The position numbers were made by a program, and so were the translations under genes. A DNA stretch of 5,135 nucleotides, taken from the NCBI GenBank assembly GCA_030646745.1, contig JAUSKV010000055.1, forward strand, positions 1 to 5,135, in the 5' to 3' direction. This document shows positions 1 through 4,664 of the stretch, piece by piece. Origin of the DNA: Sulfurimonas sp. (lineage in GTDB: Bacteria; Campylobacterota; Campylobacteria; Campylobacterales; Sulfurimonadaceae). The notes below the pieces were generated by a model. It had not been told where the DNA came from. It searched no databases and was given only the letters and a program-made list of their open reading frames with translations. Position 1 is the stretch's first letter; the number at the start of each line of letters is the position of its first letter.

Positions 1-1126
1 TAAGTGCTTTATCTTCTTGTGCAAGTTTATTTACATCTCCACCGTTTTGAATCAATGCCCCTATTGCAGATGTTTTTTTGCTTTGTTCGTCTTTTTCTTT
101 CATGTTCGTATCTGCCTTCTGGGTTATGTTCTCGTCTAGTGCTTTTGTAAGAGCTTTATCCAGTTTTACGTTTATATCGCTCTCATCTTTTAGTTGTTTA
201 TCTAACTTTTTTAAAATATCCATATTTACTGTATGGCTTTTGTCTTCTTTTTTATATTGTGCCAATTCTCCGGCTAAAAGACTTCGCTCTTCTGCTGAAA
301 GCTTGGAAACGTCTCCGTTGGATTGCATTAGTTTGGCTAAGGCTTCTTGCTTCTTTATTTGATTTGTCTTTTTTTCTTCCTCAACTGACAAGCATATTTT
401 TAATGCTTCTTCCGGCAATATTCCTTTTTTAACAGCTTCTTTTATGTGTGCAGTACCAACTTTGTCATCAGATAACATTACAAATTTACTATTTTTGTTA
501 AAAGACTCCCGCAAAGTTATAGTATTGTCAAAATTTTTATCAATTTTTAACGTCGTATTCAATTCTTCATCGAGACTGCTAGGTCGTGTATAATCATCTT
601 TGTTATATCTTACGATACTACTATCATTTGCGTTAGTCTTTACATAACTTTTTTCTATAATTTCAGAGATATTACCATTTCTATAAAGTTCCCCATGTCC
701 AAAAAACTCATTCCTAGTATCCAAATACTCATTACTATCAAGATTGCCGTCTTGATTTTTATCAGCACTTAAAAACTCTCTTTTATAAGCTATATCACCA
801 AACCATCCGCCTACAAACGCTTCTGCTTTATTGTCCAATCGTGTAATTCCGTCTTCTCTTTGAAAAAAGTCATTTTCTCCAAAGTGTAGTTTTAGTTTAT
901 CCATTGTGGCATTACTTAAAGAGACTATCGCTAGCTTTCCGCTTACAGGGTCGTTAAATGCGACAAGGTTACTTTTCTCTTTTGTCATATAGCTAACATT
1001 AGATGTTATTTCTACTGTAGGATTTGTAACGATTTGCTCATTGCGAAGTTCTTCGTTTGTTCTGTCTATGGTTTCTGAAGACATAGCAGTAAATGCTATG
1101 CCCGTTAAAGATATGTTTAATCCCAT
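1..1126 (-). CDS. EF-hand calcium-binding protein, probably exported; C-terminus beyond window (or downstream part of an amber-split gene)
   Basis: The frame is open for 375 codons from ATG 1126 to the left edge, with no stop, so the C-terminus is missing. Residues 122-133 (DKNQDGNLDSNE) form a textbook EF-hand loop, with D, N, D, N, D and E at ligand positions 1, 3, 5, 7, 9 and 12. Residues 196-207 (DKNFDNTITLRE) look like a second loop in which Asn replaces the usual Gly. From about residue 225 the protein is helical, Lys/Glu-rich and low in aromatics. A motif of the form ALxxLxQxxGDVxKLxxE occurs at 258-283 and again at 350-375. The chosen ATG has no convincing Shine-Dalgarno; the nearest purine run (AAAAGG) lies 17 nt upstream. 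The N-terminus is no signal peptide, yet the ORF directly upstream in the same frame encodes one (see 1133-1291). The visible part may therefore be the body of an interrupted secreted protein. I do not recognise the family; calcium binding is inferred from the loops alone. Confidence 0.75.
   Translation of the reverse strand, partial: MGLNISLTGIAFTAMSSETIDRTNEELRNEQIVTNPTVEITSNVSYMTKEKSNLVAFNDPVSGKLAIVSLSNATMDKLKLHFGENDFFQREDGITRLDNKAEAFVGGWFGDIAYKREFLSADKNQDGNLDSNEYLDTRNEFFGHGELYRNGNISEIIEKSYVKTNANDSSIVRYNKDDYTRPSSLDEELNTTLKIDKNFDNTITLRESFNKNSKFVMLSDDKVGTAHIKEAVKKGILPEEALKICLSVEEEKKTNQIKKQEALAKLMQSNGDVSKLSAEERSLLAGELAQYKKEDKSHTVNMDILKKLDKQLKDESDINVKLDKALTKALDENITQKADTNMKEKDEQSKKTSAIGALIQNGGDVNKLAQEDKAL
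2..79 (-). repeat. Protein repeat, copy 2, at the window edge
   Basis: Residues 350-375 (core ALIQNGGDVNKLAQED) repeat the module at 278-355. The copy reaches the left edge, so further copies may lie beyond it. Confidence 0.6.
278..355 (-). repeat. Protein repeat, copy 1 (ALxxLxQxxGDVxKLxxEE)
   Basis: Residues 258-283 of the EF-hand protein align without gaps to residues 350-375 at a distance of 92 residues. I count 12 identities in 26 positions, including Gly-Asp-Val, Lys-Leu and the conserved Ala, Leu and Gln before them. The two copies have diverged at the DNA level, so this is an old protein-level duplication. Confidence 0.6.
506..541 (-). other. Degenerate second EF-hand-like loop
   Basis: This segment encodes DKNFDNTITLRE, residues 196-207 counted from ATG 1126. 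Asp, Asn, Asp, Thr, Thr and Glu occupy positions 1, 3, 5, 7, 9 and 12, with Ile at position 8. Position 6 is Asn rather than Gly. It begins 74 residues after the canonical loop, further apart than in a standard EF-hand pair, so the two loops may belong to separate structural units. Confidence 0.5.
728..763 (-). other. Canonical EF-hand calcium-binding loop
   Basis: This segment encodes DKNQDGNLDSNE, residues 122-133 counted from ATG 1126. All six ligand positions carry acceptable oxygen donors, Gly is at position 6, Leu at position 8 and Glu at position 12. The flanking residues (KREFLSA before, YLDTRNEFF after) could form the E and F helices. Confidence 0.85.
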
Positions 1127-1135
1127 GTCTATCTA
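1127..1135 (-). other. In-frame TAG junction between signal-peptide ORF and EF-hand ORF
   Basis: Read on the minus strand, the codons are GGG TAG ATA GAC ATG. The TAG ends the 52-residue ORF, and the ATG two codons later opens the long ORF in exactly the same frame (1291 - 1126 = 165, divisible by 3). This fits one gene with an amber codon, termination-reinitiation coupling, or a base-calling error. The sequence alone cannot decide among these, but the missing Shine-Dalgarno before ATG 1126 and the signal peptide upstream favour one original gene. Confidence 0.7.
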
Positions 1136-1291
1136 CCCATCAGCCTTTTGCATATCCTCTTTGTTCATCTCAAACTGAACACCTGTATTTTTACCTGCCG
1201 TTGCAACACTTAACAAATCATCTTGATTTGTTGACATATCTGCCATCGCTACACTTGCCCCTAAAAGCAATGCTAAAAATACCTTCTTCAT
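1133..1291 (-). CDS. Short signal-peptide ORF (52 aa), likely the 5' end of the EF-hand protein gene
   Basis: Start ATG 1291 follows AAGGA (1300-1304) with an 8-nt spacer, the best ribosome binding site in this part of the window. The product begins with a classical Sec signal peptide: a Lys-Lys n-region, a hydrophobic stretch FLALLLGASVA, and an Ala-Met-Ala signal peptidase I site at residues 15-17. The mature part would be only 35 residues, polar and acidic, ending EMNKEDMQKADG before TAG. No family is recognised. It is either a small secreted protein or, more likely, the export signal and N-terminus of the protein that continues in the same frame after the stop. If it is a separate gene, the long ORF downstream has no export signal, which would be odd for an EF-hand protein. 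Confidence 0.65.
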   Translation of the reverse strand: MKKVFLALLLGASVAMADMSTNQDDLLSVATAGKNTGVQFEMNKEDMQKADG

Positions 1292-1299
1292 TTTACACA

Positions 1300-1304
1300 T
1301 CCTT
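1300..1304 (-). promoter_or_regulatory. Shine-Dalgarno AAGGA for the 1291 start
   Basis: AAGGA sits 8 nt upstream of ATG 1291. It decides translation entry for the left-hand gene: the internal ATG 1126 has no comparable site. Confidence 0.7.
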
Positions 1305-1364
1305 GTTTAAAATGCGCAATCTTTTTACATAATAAATTCGCGTTAAAAAATCTTAGCTTTTTAG

Positions 1365-1383
1365 TGTTGCAAGTATGTTGCAA
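1365..1383 (-). repeat. Tandem TTGCAACA direct repeat, 11-bp period
   Basis: On the plus strand TGTTGCAA occurs at 1365-1372 and again at 1376-1383, exactly 11 bp apart (one helical turn). It lies upstream of the signal-peptide ORF and downstream of its best candidate -10 box. Tandem half-sites one turn apart are typical of OmpR/PhoB-type regulators, so this could be an operator. The repeat is visible; the regulatory role is inferred. Confidence 0.4.
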
Positions 1384-1421
1384 TTTTAGTAGTTTATTTT
1401 GTGAGAAAATATGATAAATTT

Positions 1422-1427
1422 ATTATA
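1422..1427 (-). promoter_or_regulatory. Candidate -10 box (TATAAT) for the signal-peptide/EF-hand gene
   Basis: A perfect TATAAT on the minus strand lies in very AT-rich DNA. A start about 7 nt downstream would give a 5' leader of roughly 120 nt before ATG 1291, spanning the TTGCAACA repeats. No good -35 is seen (TGCTCA at 17 bp spacing is weak), which is usual for Campylobacterota housekeeping promoters. Confidence 0.35.
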
Positions 1428-1465
1428 TTTTTAAACTAAATATCTGAGCATTGTTTGTTTGGGTA

Positions 1466-1633
1466 TTAATATATTTTGATGACACATGTAATTTCTCTTT
1501 CACTTATCCCTTTTGCACATATATAGTTATTGGTAGAGAGATACTCGGTAGGTATTTTGTATTTATCCATAAATGATTTTAACATTTCACTTTTACTTGT
1601 TCTTTTAAGAGTTTTTATTTCATGTTTGCTCAT
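1466..1633 (-). CDS. Hypothetical small protein, 55 aa
   Basis: ATG 1633 to TAA 1466. An in-frame TAA lies three codons upstream of the ATG, so no longer N-terminus is possible. The product is basic at its N-terminus (MSKHEIKTLKRTSKSEM), has no signal peptide or membrane segment, contains two cysteines (residues 39 and 50) and ends in a short hydrophobic stretch (CVIKIY). A weak AAGA lies just before the start, and an extended -10 box sits at 1652-1660. Its composition looks protein-like, but no family is recognised and it is short enough to have arisen by chance in AT-rich DNA. It is divergent from the helicase gene. Confidence 0.4.
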   Translation of the reverse strand: MSKHEIKTLKRTSKSEMLKSFMDKYKIPTEYLSTNNYICAKGISEREITCVIKIY

Positions 1634-1651
1634 ATTTTCTTAAGTACACGA

Positions 1652-1660
1652 ATTGTATCA
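1652..1660 (-). promoter_or_regulatory. Extended -10 promoter (TGA-TACAAT) for the 55-aa ORF
   Basis: The minus strand reads TGATACAAT, a TGn extension joined to a good -10 hexamer, the form typical of Helicobacter/Campylobacter sigma-70 promoters. Transcription would start near 1645, leaving about 12 nt before ATG 1633. This raises the chance that the small ORF is expressed. Confidence 0.4.
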
Positions 1661-1719
1661 AGACACTCTGCGGTTATATTGATTAATTAGATATAAAATA
1701 GCTTAATTTTTGGTTAATA

Positions 1720-1728
1720 TGTTAAAAT
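1720..1728 (+). promoter_or_regulatory. Candidate extended -10 (TGT-TAAAAT) for the helicase-truC pair
   Basis: TGTTAAAAT lies 26 nt before ATG 1754 and would give a leader of about 19 nt that still includes the ribosome binding site. A second candidate, TATAAAAT at 1692-1699, lies further upstream. Neither has a clear -35, and the whole stretch is AT-rich, so the choice is tentative. Confidence 0.35.
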
Positions 1729-1742
1729 TTCACATATTTTTA

Positions 1743-1747
1743 TAAGG
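1743..1747 (+). promoter_or_regulatory. Shine-Dalgarno TAAGG for the helicase
   Basis: TAAGG is followed by a 6-nt spacer and ATG 1754. This fixes the helicase start, which also agrees with the conserved N-terminal MSFEKLGL of RhlE-type proteins. Confidence 0.65.
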
Positions 1748-1753
1748 TAATTT

Positions 1754-3115
1754 ATGTCATTTGAGAAACTAGGACTTATCAAACCGCTTTTAGGCGCGAT
1801 AAAAGAGTTGGGTTTTGAACACCCGACTGCAATTCAAAAAAGAGCTATCCCTTTAGTGTTAGCAAAAGAGGATGTTTTTGCCACTGCTCAAACAGGAACC
1901 GGCAAAACGGCTGCATTTGGACTTCCACTTCTGCAAAGGCTTAGAAATACGACTGCGGCTGAGGACAGAGTCATCCGAGGCGTTATTTTATCTCCTACTC
2001 GTGAACTCTCCATTCAAATTTTTGAAGATATGAAGAGCTACTCAAAACATATGAGTTTAGGGTGTGCGGTTTTAGTCGGCGGAAAAGATTTAGAGTCTCA
2101 GCAGAGATTGTTAAAAAAAGGCATTGACATTATTATTGCCACTCCGGGGCGACTTATGGAGCATGTGGAAAAAGGGCTTAATATTTCACAAGTTGAAATT
2201 TTTGTAGTCGATGAAGCGGACAGAATGCTTGACATGGGCTTTGCAAAAGAGCTTCGAAAAGTACACCCATTGCTTCCAAAACGACATCAAACTCTTCTTT
2301 TTGCCGCTACATACAGTGATAAAGTGAGAAAATTATCAAAACTTCTGCTTACGAAACCTACATTTATAGAGATTTCTAAAAAGAATTCAACAGTCGATAC
2401 CATCAATCAGATTGCTTACATGGTTGACACTGACAAAAAAGCGGCACTTCTCGCCTATTTGATTGGTTCAAGAAACTATCCGCAGGTTCTGGTATTTACA
2501 AGAACCAAAGCAAGTGCCGATGCGCTAGTGATAGAACTTAAAAAAGATGGTTTGAAGTGCGGAATAATCCATGGCGATAAAACGCAGGCAAACAGACAAA
2601 AGACTCTTAATGAGTTCAAAGAGGGAATCATTAAGGTTTTGGTTGCAACAGACATTGCTTCAAGAGGTTTAGATATAGAAGAGTTGCCGTTTGTAATCAA
2701 TTATGAACTTCCTTCCGTTCCTGAGGATTATGTTCACAGAGTTGGGCGAACGGGTAGAGCAGGACGAAATGGCGAGGCTATTTCTCTCCTTGATGTGTAT
2801 GAAAAGTTTGATATTAAAGATATTGAAAGAGTTATCGGCATGAAAATACCAAAAGAGACGGTTGCAGGTTTTGAGCCAGACCCGACTCTCAGAAGAGCCG
2901 ATGCTGACGAAGTAAAACTTAAAAATGAGCATAAAAAACCTGAAGTTACCTACCACAAAAGAAATATGAAAAAACCCTCTTCAAACAAAAGAGCGGAAGT
3001 TACTAAAAAAACAGATACAAAGAAAACAGATACAAATAAAAAAACAGAGCCAAGAAAAAAAATAGTTACGAATAAAAAAGCTTTTTCTTCAAAAAAAAGT
3101 AAAACTTCAAAATAG
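1754..3115 (+). CDS. rhlE: RhlE-type ATP-dependent DEAD-box RNA helicase
   Basis: A 453-residue cytoplasmic RNA helicase that would use ATP to unwind short RNA duplexes, as in ribosome assembly or mRNA turnover. All DEAD-box motifs are visible in order: Q motif with F3 and Q28 (PTAIQ), motif I AQTGTGKT (45-52), Ia PTREL (81-85), GG (109-110), Ib TPGR (130-133), II DEAD (153-156), III AAT (184-186), IV VFTRTK (247-252), V ATDIASRGLDIE (298-309) and VI HRVGRTGRAG (328-337). Motif III is unusual: the normal Ser-Ala-Thr reads Ala-Ala-Thr. The C-terminal tail from about residue 385 is Lys-rich low complexity with KKTDT repeats, as RhlE tails often are, and probably helps bind RNA. The N-terminal MSFEKLGL and AQTGTGKTAAF point to RhlE among the DEAD-box subfamilies; that subfamily call is less certain than the DEAD-box call. 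truC follows after 12 nt. Confidence 0.93.
   Translation: MSFEKLGLIKPLLGAIKELGFEHPTAIQKRAIPLVLAKEDVFATAQTGTGKTAAFGLPLLQRLRNTTAAEDRVIRGVILSPTRELSIQIFEDMKSYSKHMSLGCAVLVGGKDLESQQRLLKKGIDIIIATPGRLMEHVEKGLNISQVEIFVVDEADRMLDMGFAKELRKVHPLLPKRHQTLLFAATYSDKVRKLSKLLLTKPTFIEISKKNSTVDTINQIAYMVDTDKKAALLAYLIGSRNYPQVLVFTRTKASADALVIELKKDGLKCGIIHGDKTQANRQKTLNEFKEGIIKVLVATDIASRGLDIEELPFVINYELPSVPEDYVHRVGRTGRAGRNGEAISLLDVYEKFDIKDIERVIGMKIPKETVAGFEPDPTLRRADADEVKLKNEHKKPEVTYHKRNMKKPSSNKRAEVTKKTDTKKTDTNKKTEPRKKIVTNKKAFSSKKSKTSK
3008..3036 (+). repeat. 15-bp tandem repeat in the helicase tail
   Basis: AAAACAGATACAAA occurs at 3008-3021 and 3023-3036, coding for KKTDT twice; a third degenerate unit reads KKTEP. Runs of 7-8 adenines flank it. 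The repeat period is a multiple of three, so copy-number change would keep the frame, whereas slippage in the A runs would alter the C-terminus. Confidence 0.6.
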
Positions 3116-3127
3116 TTATTTGATGGC

Positions 3128-3853
3128 ATGTGGAAAGATTATAAACTAGAAATCCTCTATCAAGATGCCTATCTTGTCGCTATCAATAAACCGAGTGGGC
3201 TTTTGGTTCATAAGTCTATGATAGACAGGCATGAAATATACTTTGCCATGATGATGCTCCGTGACCAGATTTCTCAATATGTTTTCCCTGTCCACCGTTT
3301 AGATAAGCCAACCTCGGGCGTGCTCCTTTTCGCCCTTGATAGCGATACTGCAAGGCTTATGTCAGAGCAGTTTGCAAACCACACAATCCAAAAAACTTAC
3401 TTAGCAGTTGTTCGCGGCTACACAGATGATGATGGCGTTATAGAGCATGCTCTGGTTGAAAAACTGGACAAAATAGCCGATAAAAAAGCGAAAGAGGACA
3501 AAGAAGCACAAGAAGCAATTACGCATTACAGACGATTAGCCACAGTTGAACTTCCACATGCTATAGGTCGCTATGAAAACATCCGTTATTCACTGGTAGA
3601 GGTGATACCAAAAACGGGGCGAAAACATCAGATACGAAGACACATGAAGCATATCTCTCACCATCTTTTAGGCGATACAAAATATGGACGAGGCGAGCAT
3701 AATAAATTCATTAGAGAAGTGTATAACTGCAATAGACTGCTTCTGCATGCGAGTAAACTGGAGATAATTCACCCATACAGCCATGAAAGGTTAGAGATAA
3801 CTGCTCCGATGGATGAGATATTTACATCTCTATTTGAGAAGTTTGGCTGGTGA
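3128..3853 (+). CDS. truC: tRNA pseudouridine(65) synthase TruC
   Basis: A 241-residue RluA-family pseudouridine synthase. It converts a uridine to pseudouridine; in E. coli TruC the site is U65 of certain tRNAs. Domain signs: the N-terminal strand LEILYQDAYLVAINKPSGLLVH (split as LEILYQDAYLV and AINKPSGLLVH), the TruC-like segment DRHEIYFAMMMLRDQI, and the catalytic motif HRLDKPTSG with Asp59 as nucleophile. Further on are the TruC-like LDKIADKKAK (113-122), AIGRYENIRYSLVE (145-158), TGRKHQIRRHM (163-173) and LLLHASKL (204-211). Agreement with remembered E. coli TruC (about 260 aa) is strong through its whole length, distinguishing it from RluA, RluC and RluD, and no S4 domain is present. 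ATG 3128 is the first possible start, because the helicase TAG lies in the same frame five codons upstream. No Shine-Dalgarno is seen, so translation may depend on ribosomes finishing the helicase. Confidence 0.93.
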   Translation: MWKDYKLEILYQDAYLVAINKPSGLLVHKSMIDRHEIYFAMMMLRDQISQYVFPVHRLDKPTSGVLLFALDSDTARLMSEQFANHTIQKTYLAVVRGYTDDDGVIEHALVEKLDKIADKKAKEDKEAQEAITHYRRLATVELPHAIGRYENIRYSLVEVIPKTGRKHQIRRHMKHISHHLLGDTKYGRGEHNKFIREVYNCNRLLLHASKLEIIHPYSHERLEITAPMDEIFTSLFEKFGW

Positions 3854-3876
3854 GGGCATTTGTCGCTACAGTAGAT
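3854..3876. other. 23-bp convergent intergenic gap without a visible terminator
   Basis: truC (plus) and the MEMO gene (minus) end tail to tail with 23 bp between the stop codons. I find no stem-loop with a U-tract for either direction, so transcripts probably overlap or end by a Rho-dependent route. Confidence 0.5.
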
Positions 3877-4662
3877 TTATGAAAAACAAACACTCACATA
3901 CCCGACAACTTTGCTGTCGTCATGGCTAGTATCTGCACATGTTCTGTAATCTAATAGAGTAGAACACATACCAAGTTTTTTCGCACTCATTAGTATGGCT
4001 TCGACACCAATCATTCCGCAAGCTTCACAGCCGCTATGAAGTGAATTTATATTTAATTTATCTATTGCTTTTAGACAGAGTTCATCTATTTGATTTGCCT
4101 CTTCCAGCGAATAGAAGTGACTTAAATCGGTACTGATTATTACTCCGCAATCCTCTTTCTGGAGTACAAAATCTATGATTTTAGAAATCTCACCTGCGTT
4201 GGCGTTTGAGTAAACAAGCTCAACAATCTCTGCATCCTCCATATAATATTTTACAAAAGGAAACTGCACCTCCGTGCTATGTTCATGGTGTGCCGAGCTT
4301 AGACATGTAAGATTAAATCTCTCGTTTATTTTTTGAGCCAAATCAGTTGCAGCAGTTATCTCGCCAAAAGGGGTGTCATAACTTTGAAAATTACAAAGAC
4401 TCACTCCGTCGTAGCCCACTCTATGGGAAGGTCCGATAATAACAAATTTTTTAATGCCCTGTTTTTGCAATATTCTATACGCCACATTCGCCGTATATCC
4501 GCTATAAATATATCCGGCATGCGGCACTATTACGGCTCTGCTTTTTATATCGGGCAGGGTAAACTCTTCATTATAAATTGTACTGAAATGTTCGAAAAAT
4601 CTTTGAATCTCAACCGCTCTGGCTGGGTAAAAACTGCCCGCAACGCTCATGTTTCGTTTCAT
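3877..4662 (-). CDS. amrB: MEMO family protein, AmmeMemoRadiSam system protein B
   Basis: A 261-residue protein, close to the usual MEMO length. The fold is related to extradiol dioxygenases, and human MEMO1 is reported to bind iron or copper. Family motifs in order: AGSFYPA (8-14), VPHAGYIYSGYTA (46-58), GPSH (77-80), DTPFGEI (96-102), HHEHSTEVQFPF (125-136), STDLSHF (177-183), CGMIGVEA (215-222), and the C-terminal YRTCADTSHDDSKVVGY. His48, His80 and Cys242 match the metal-site residues of human MEMO1 (His49, His81, Cys244), and His182 matches its fourth pocket residue (His192), so the site looks intact. No signal peptide or membrane segment is seen; it should be cytoplasmic. Its start overlaps no other gene, lying 2 nt after the AMMECR1 stop, with AAGGAG at a 7-nt spacing inside the end of that gene, so the two are co-translated. 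The precise reaction in bacteria is not established to my knowledge. The symbol follows the name of the system; use it with caution. Confidence 0.92.
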   Translation of the reverse strand: MKRNMSVAGSFYPARAVEIQRFFEHFSTIYNEEFTLPDIKSRAVIVPHAGYIYSGYTANVAYRILQKQGIKKFVIIGPSHRVGYDGVSLCNFQSYDTPFGEITAATDLAQKINERFNLTCLSSAHHEHSTEVQFPFVKYYMEDAEIVELVYSNANAGEISKIIDFVLQKEDCGVIISTDLSHFYSLEEANQIDELCLKAIDKLNINSLHSGCEACGMIGVEAILMSAKKLGMCSTLLDYRTCADTSHDDSKVVGYVSVCFS

Positions 4663-4664
4663 AG

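Larger units (their letters stand above)
1292..1465. other. Intergenic regulatory stretch
   Basis: This very AT-rich stretch lies between the 55-aa ORF and the signal-peptide ORF. It holds the Shine-Dalgarno at 1300-1304, the tandem repeat at 1365-1383, a TATAAT at 1422-1427 and a short AT palindrome ATAAATTTAT at 1414-1423. No coding frame of note and no terminator hairpin were seen. If the 55-aa ORF is not real, the gene-free gap extends to 1753. Confidence 0.5.

Noticed and set aside
78..362. Plus-strand ORF of 94 codons
   Set aside because: It lies antisense to the long minus-strand EF-hand ORF; its Ser/Phe/Leu-rich composition is the mirror of Lys/Glu-rich codons.
1133..1291. Bacteriocin-like precursor, because the 52-aa product ends in EMNKEDMQKADG, faintly like a double-glycine leader
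   Set aside because: It has a Sec signal peptide, no Gly-Gly, no core peptide before the stop, and no nearby peptidase-transporter gene in the window.
1093..1332. Plus-strand ORF of 79 codons
   Set aside because: It is antisense to the signal-peptide ORF and its junction, with Leu/Pro/Ser-rich noise composition and no ribosome binding site.
1342..1365. Possible stem-loop around AAAAATC-TTAG-CTTTTT
   Set aside because: The stem is a short A:T-only pairing with mismatches and lies upstream of a gene rather than after one, so it does not support a terminator or riboswitch.
2476..2956. Two minus-strand ORFs (2476-2700 and 2669-2956)
   Set aside because: Both lie within the well-supported helicase gene on the opposite strand and resemble no protein family.
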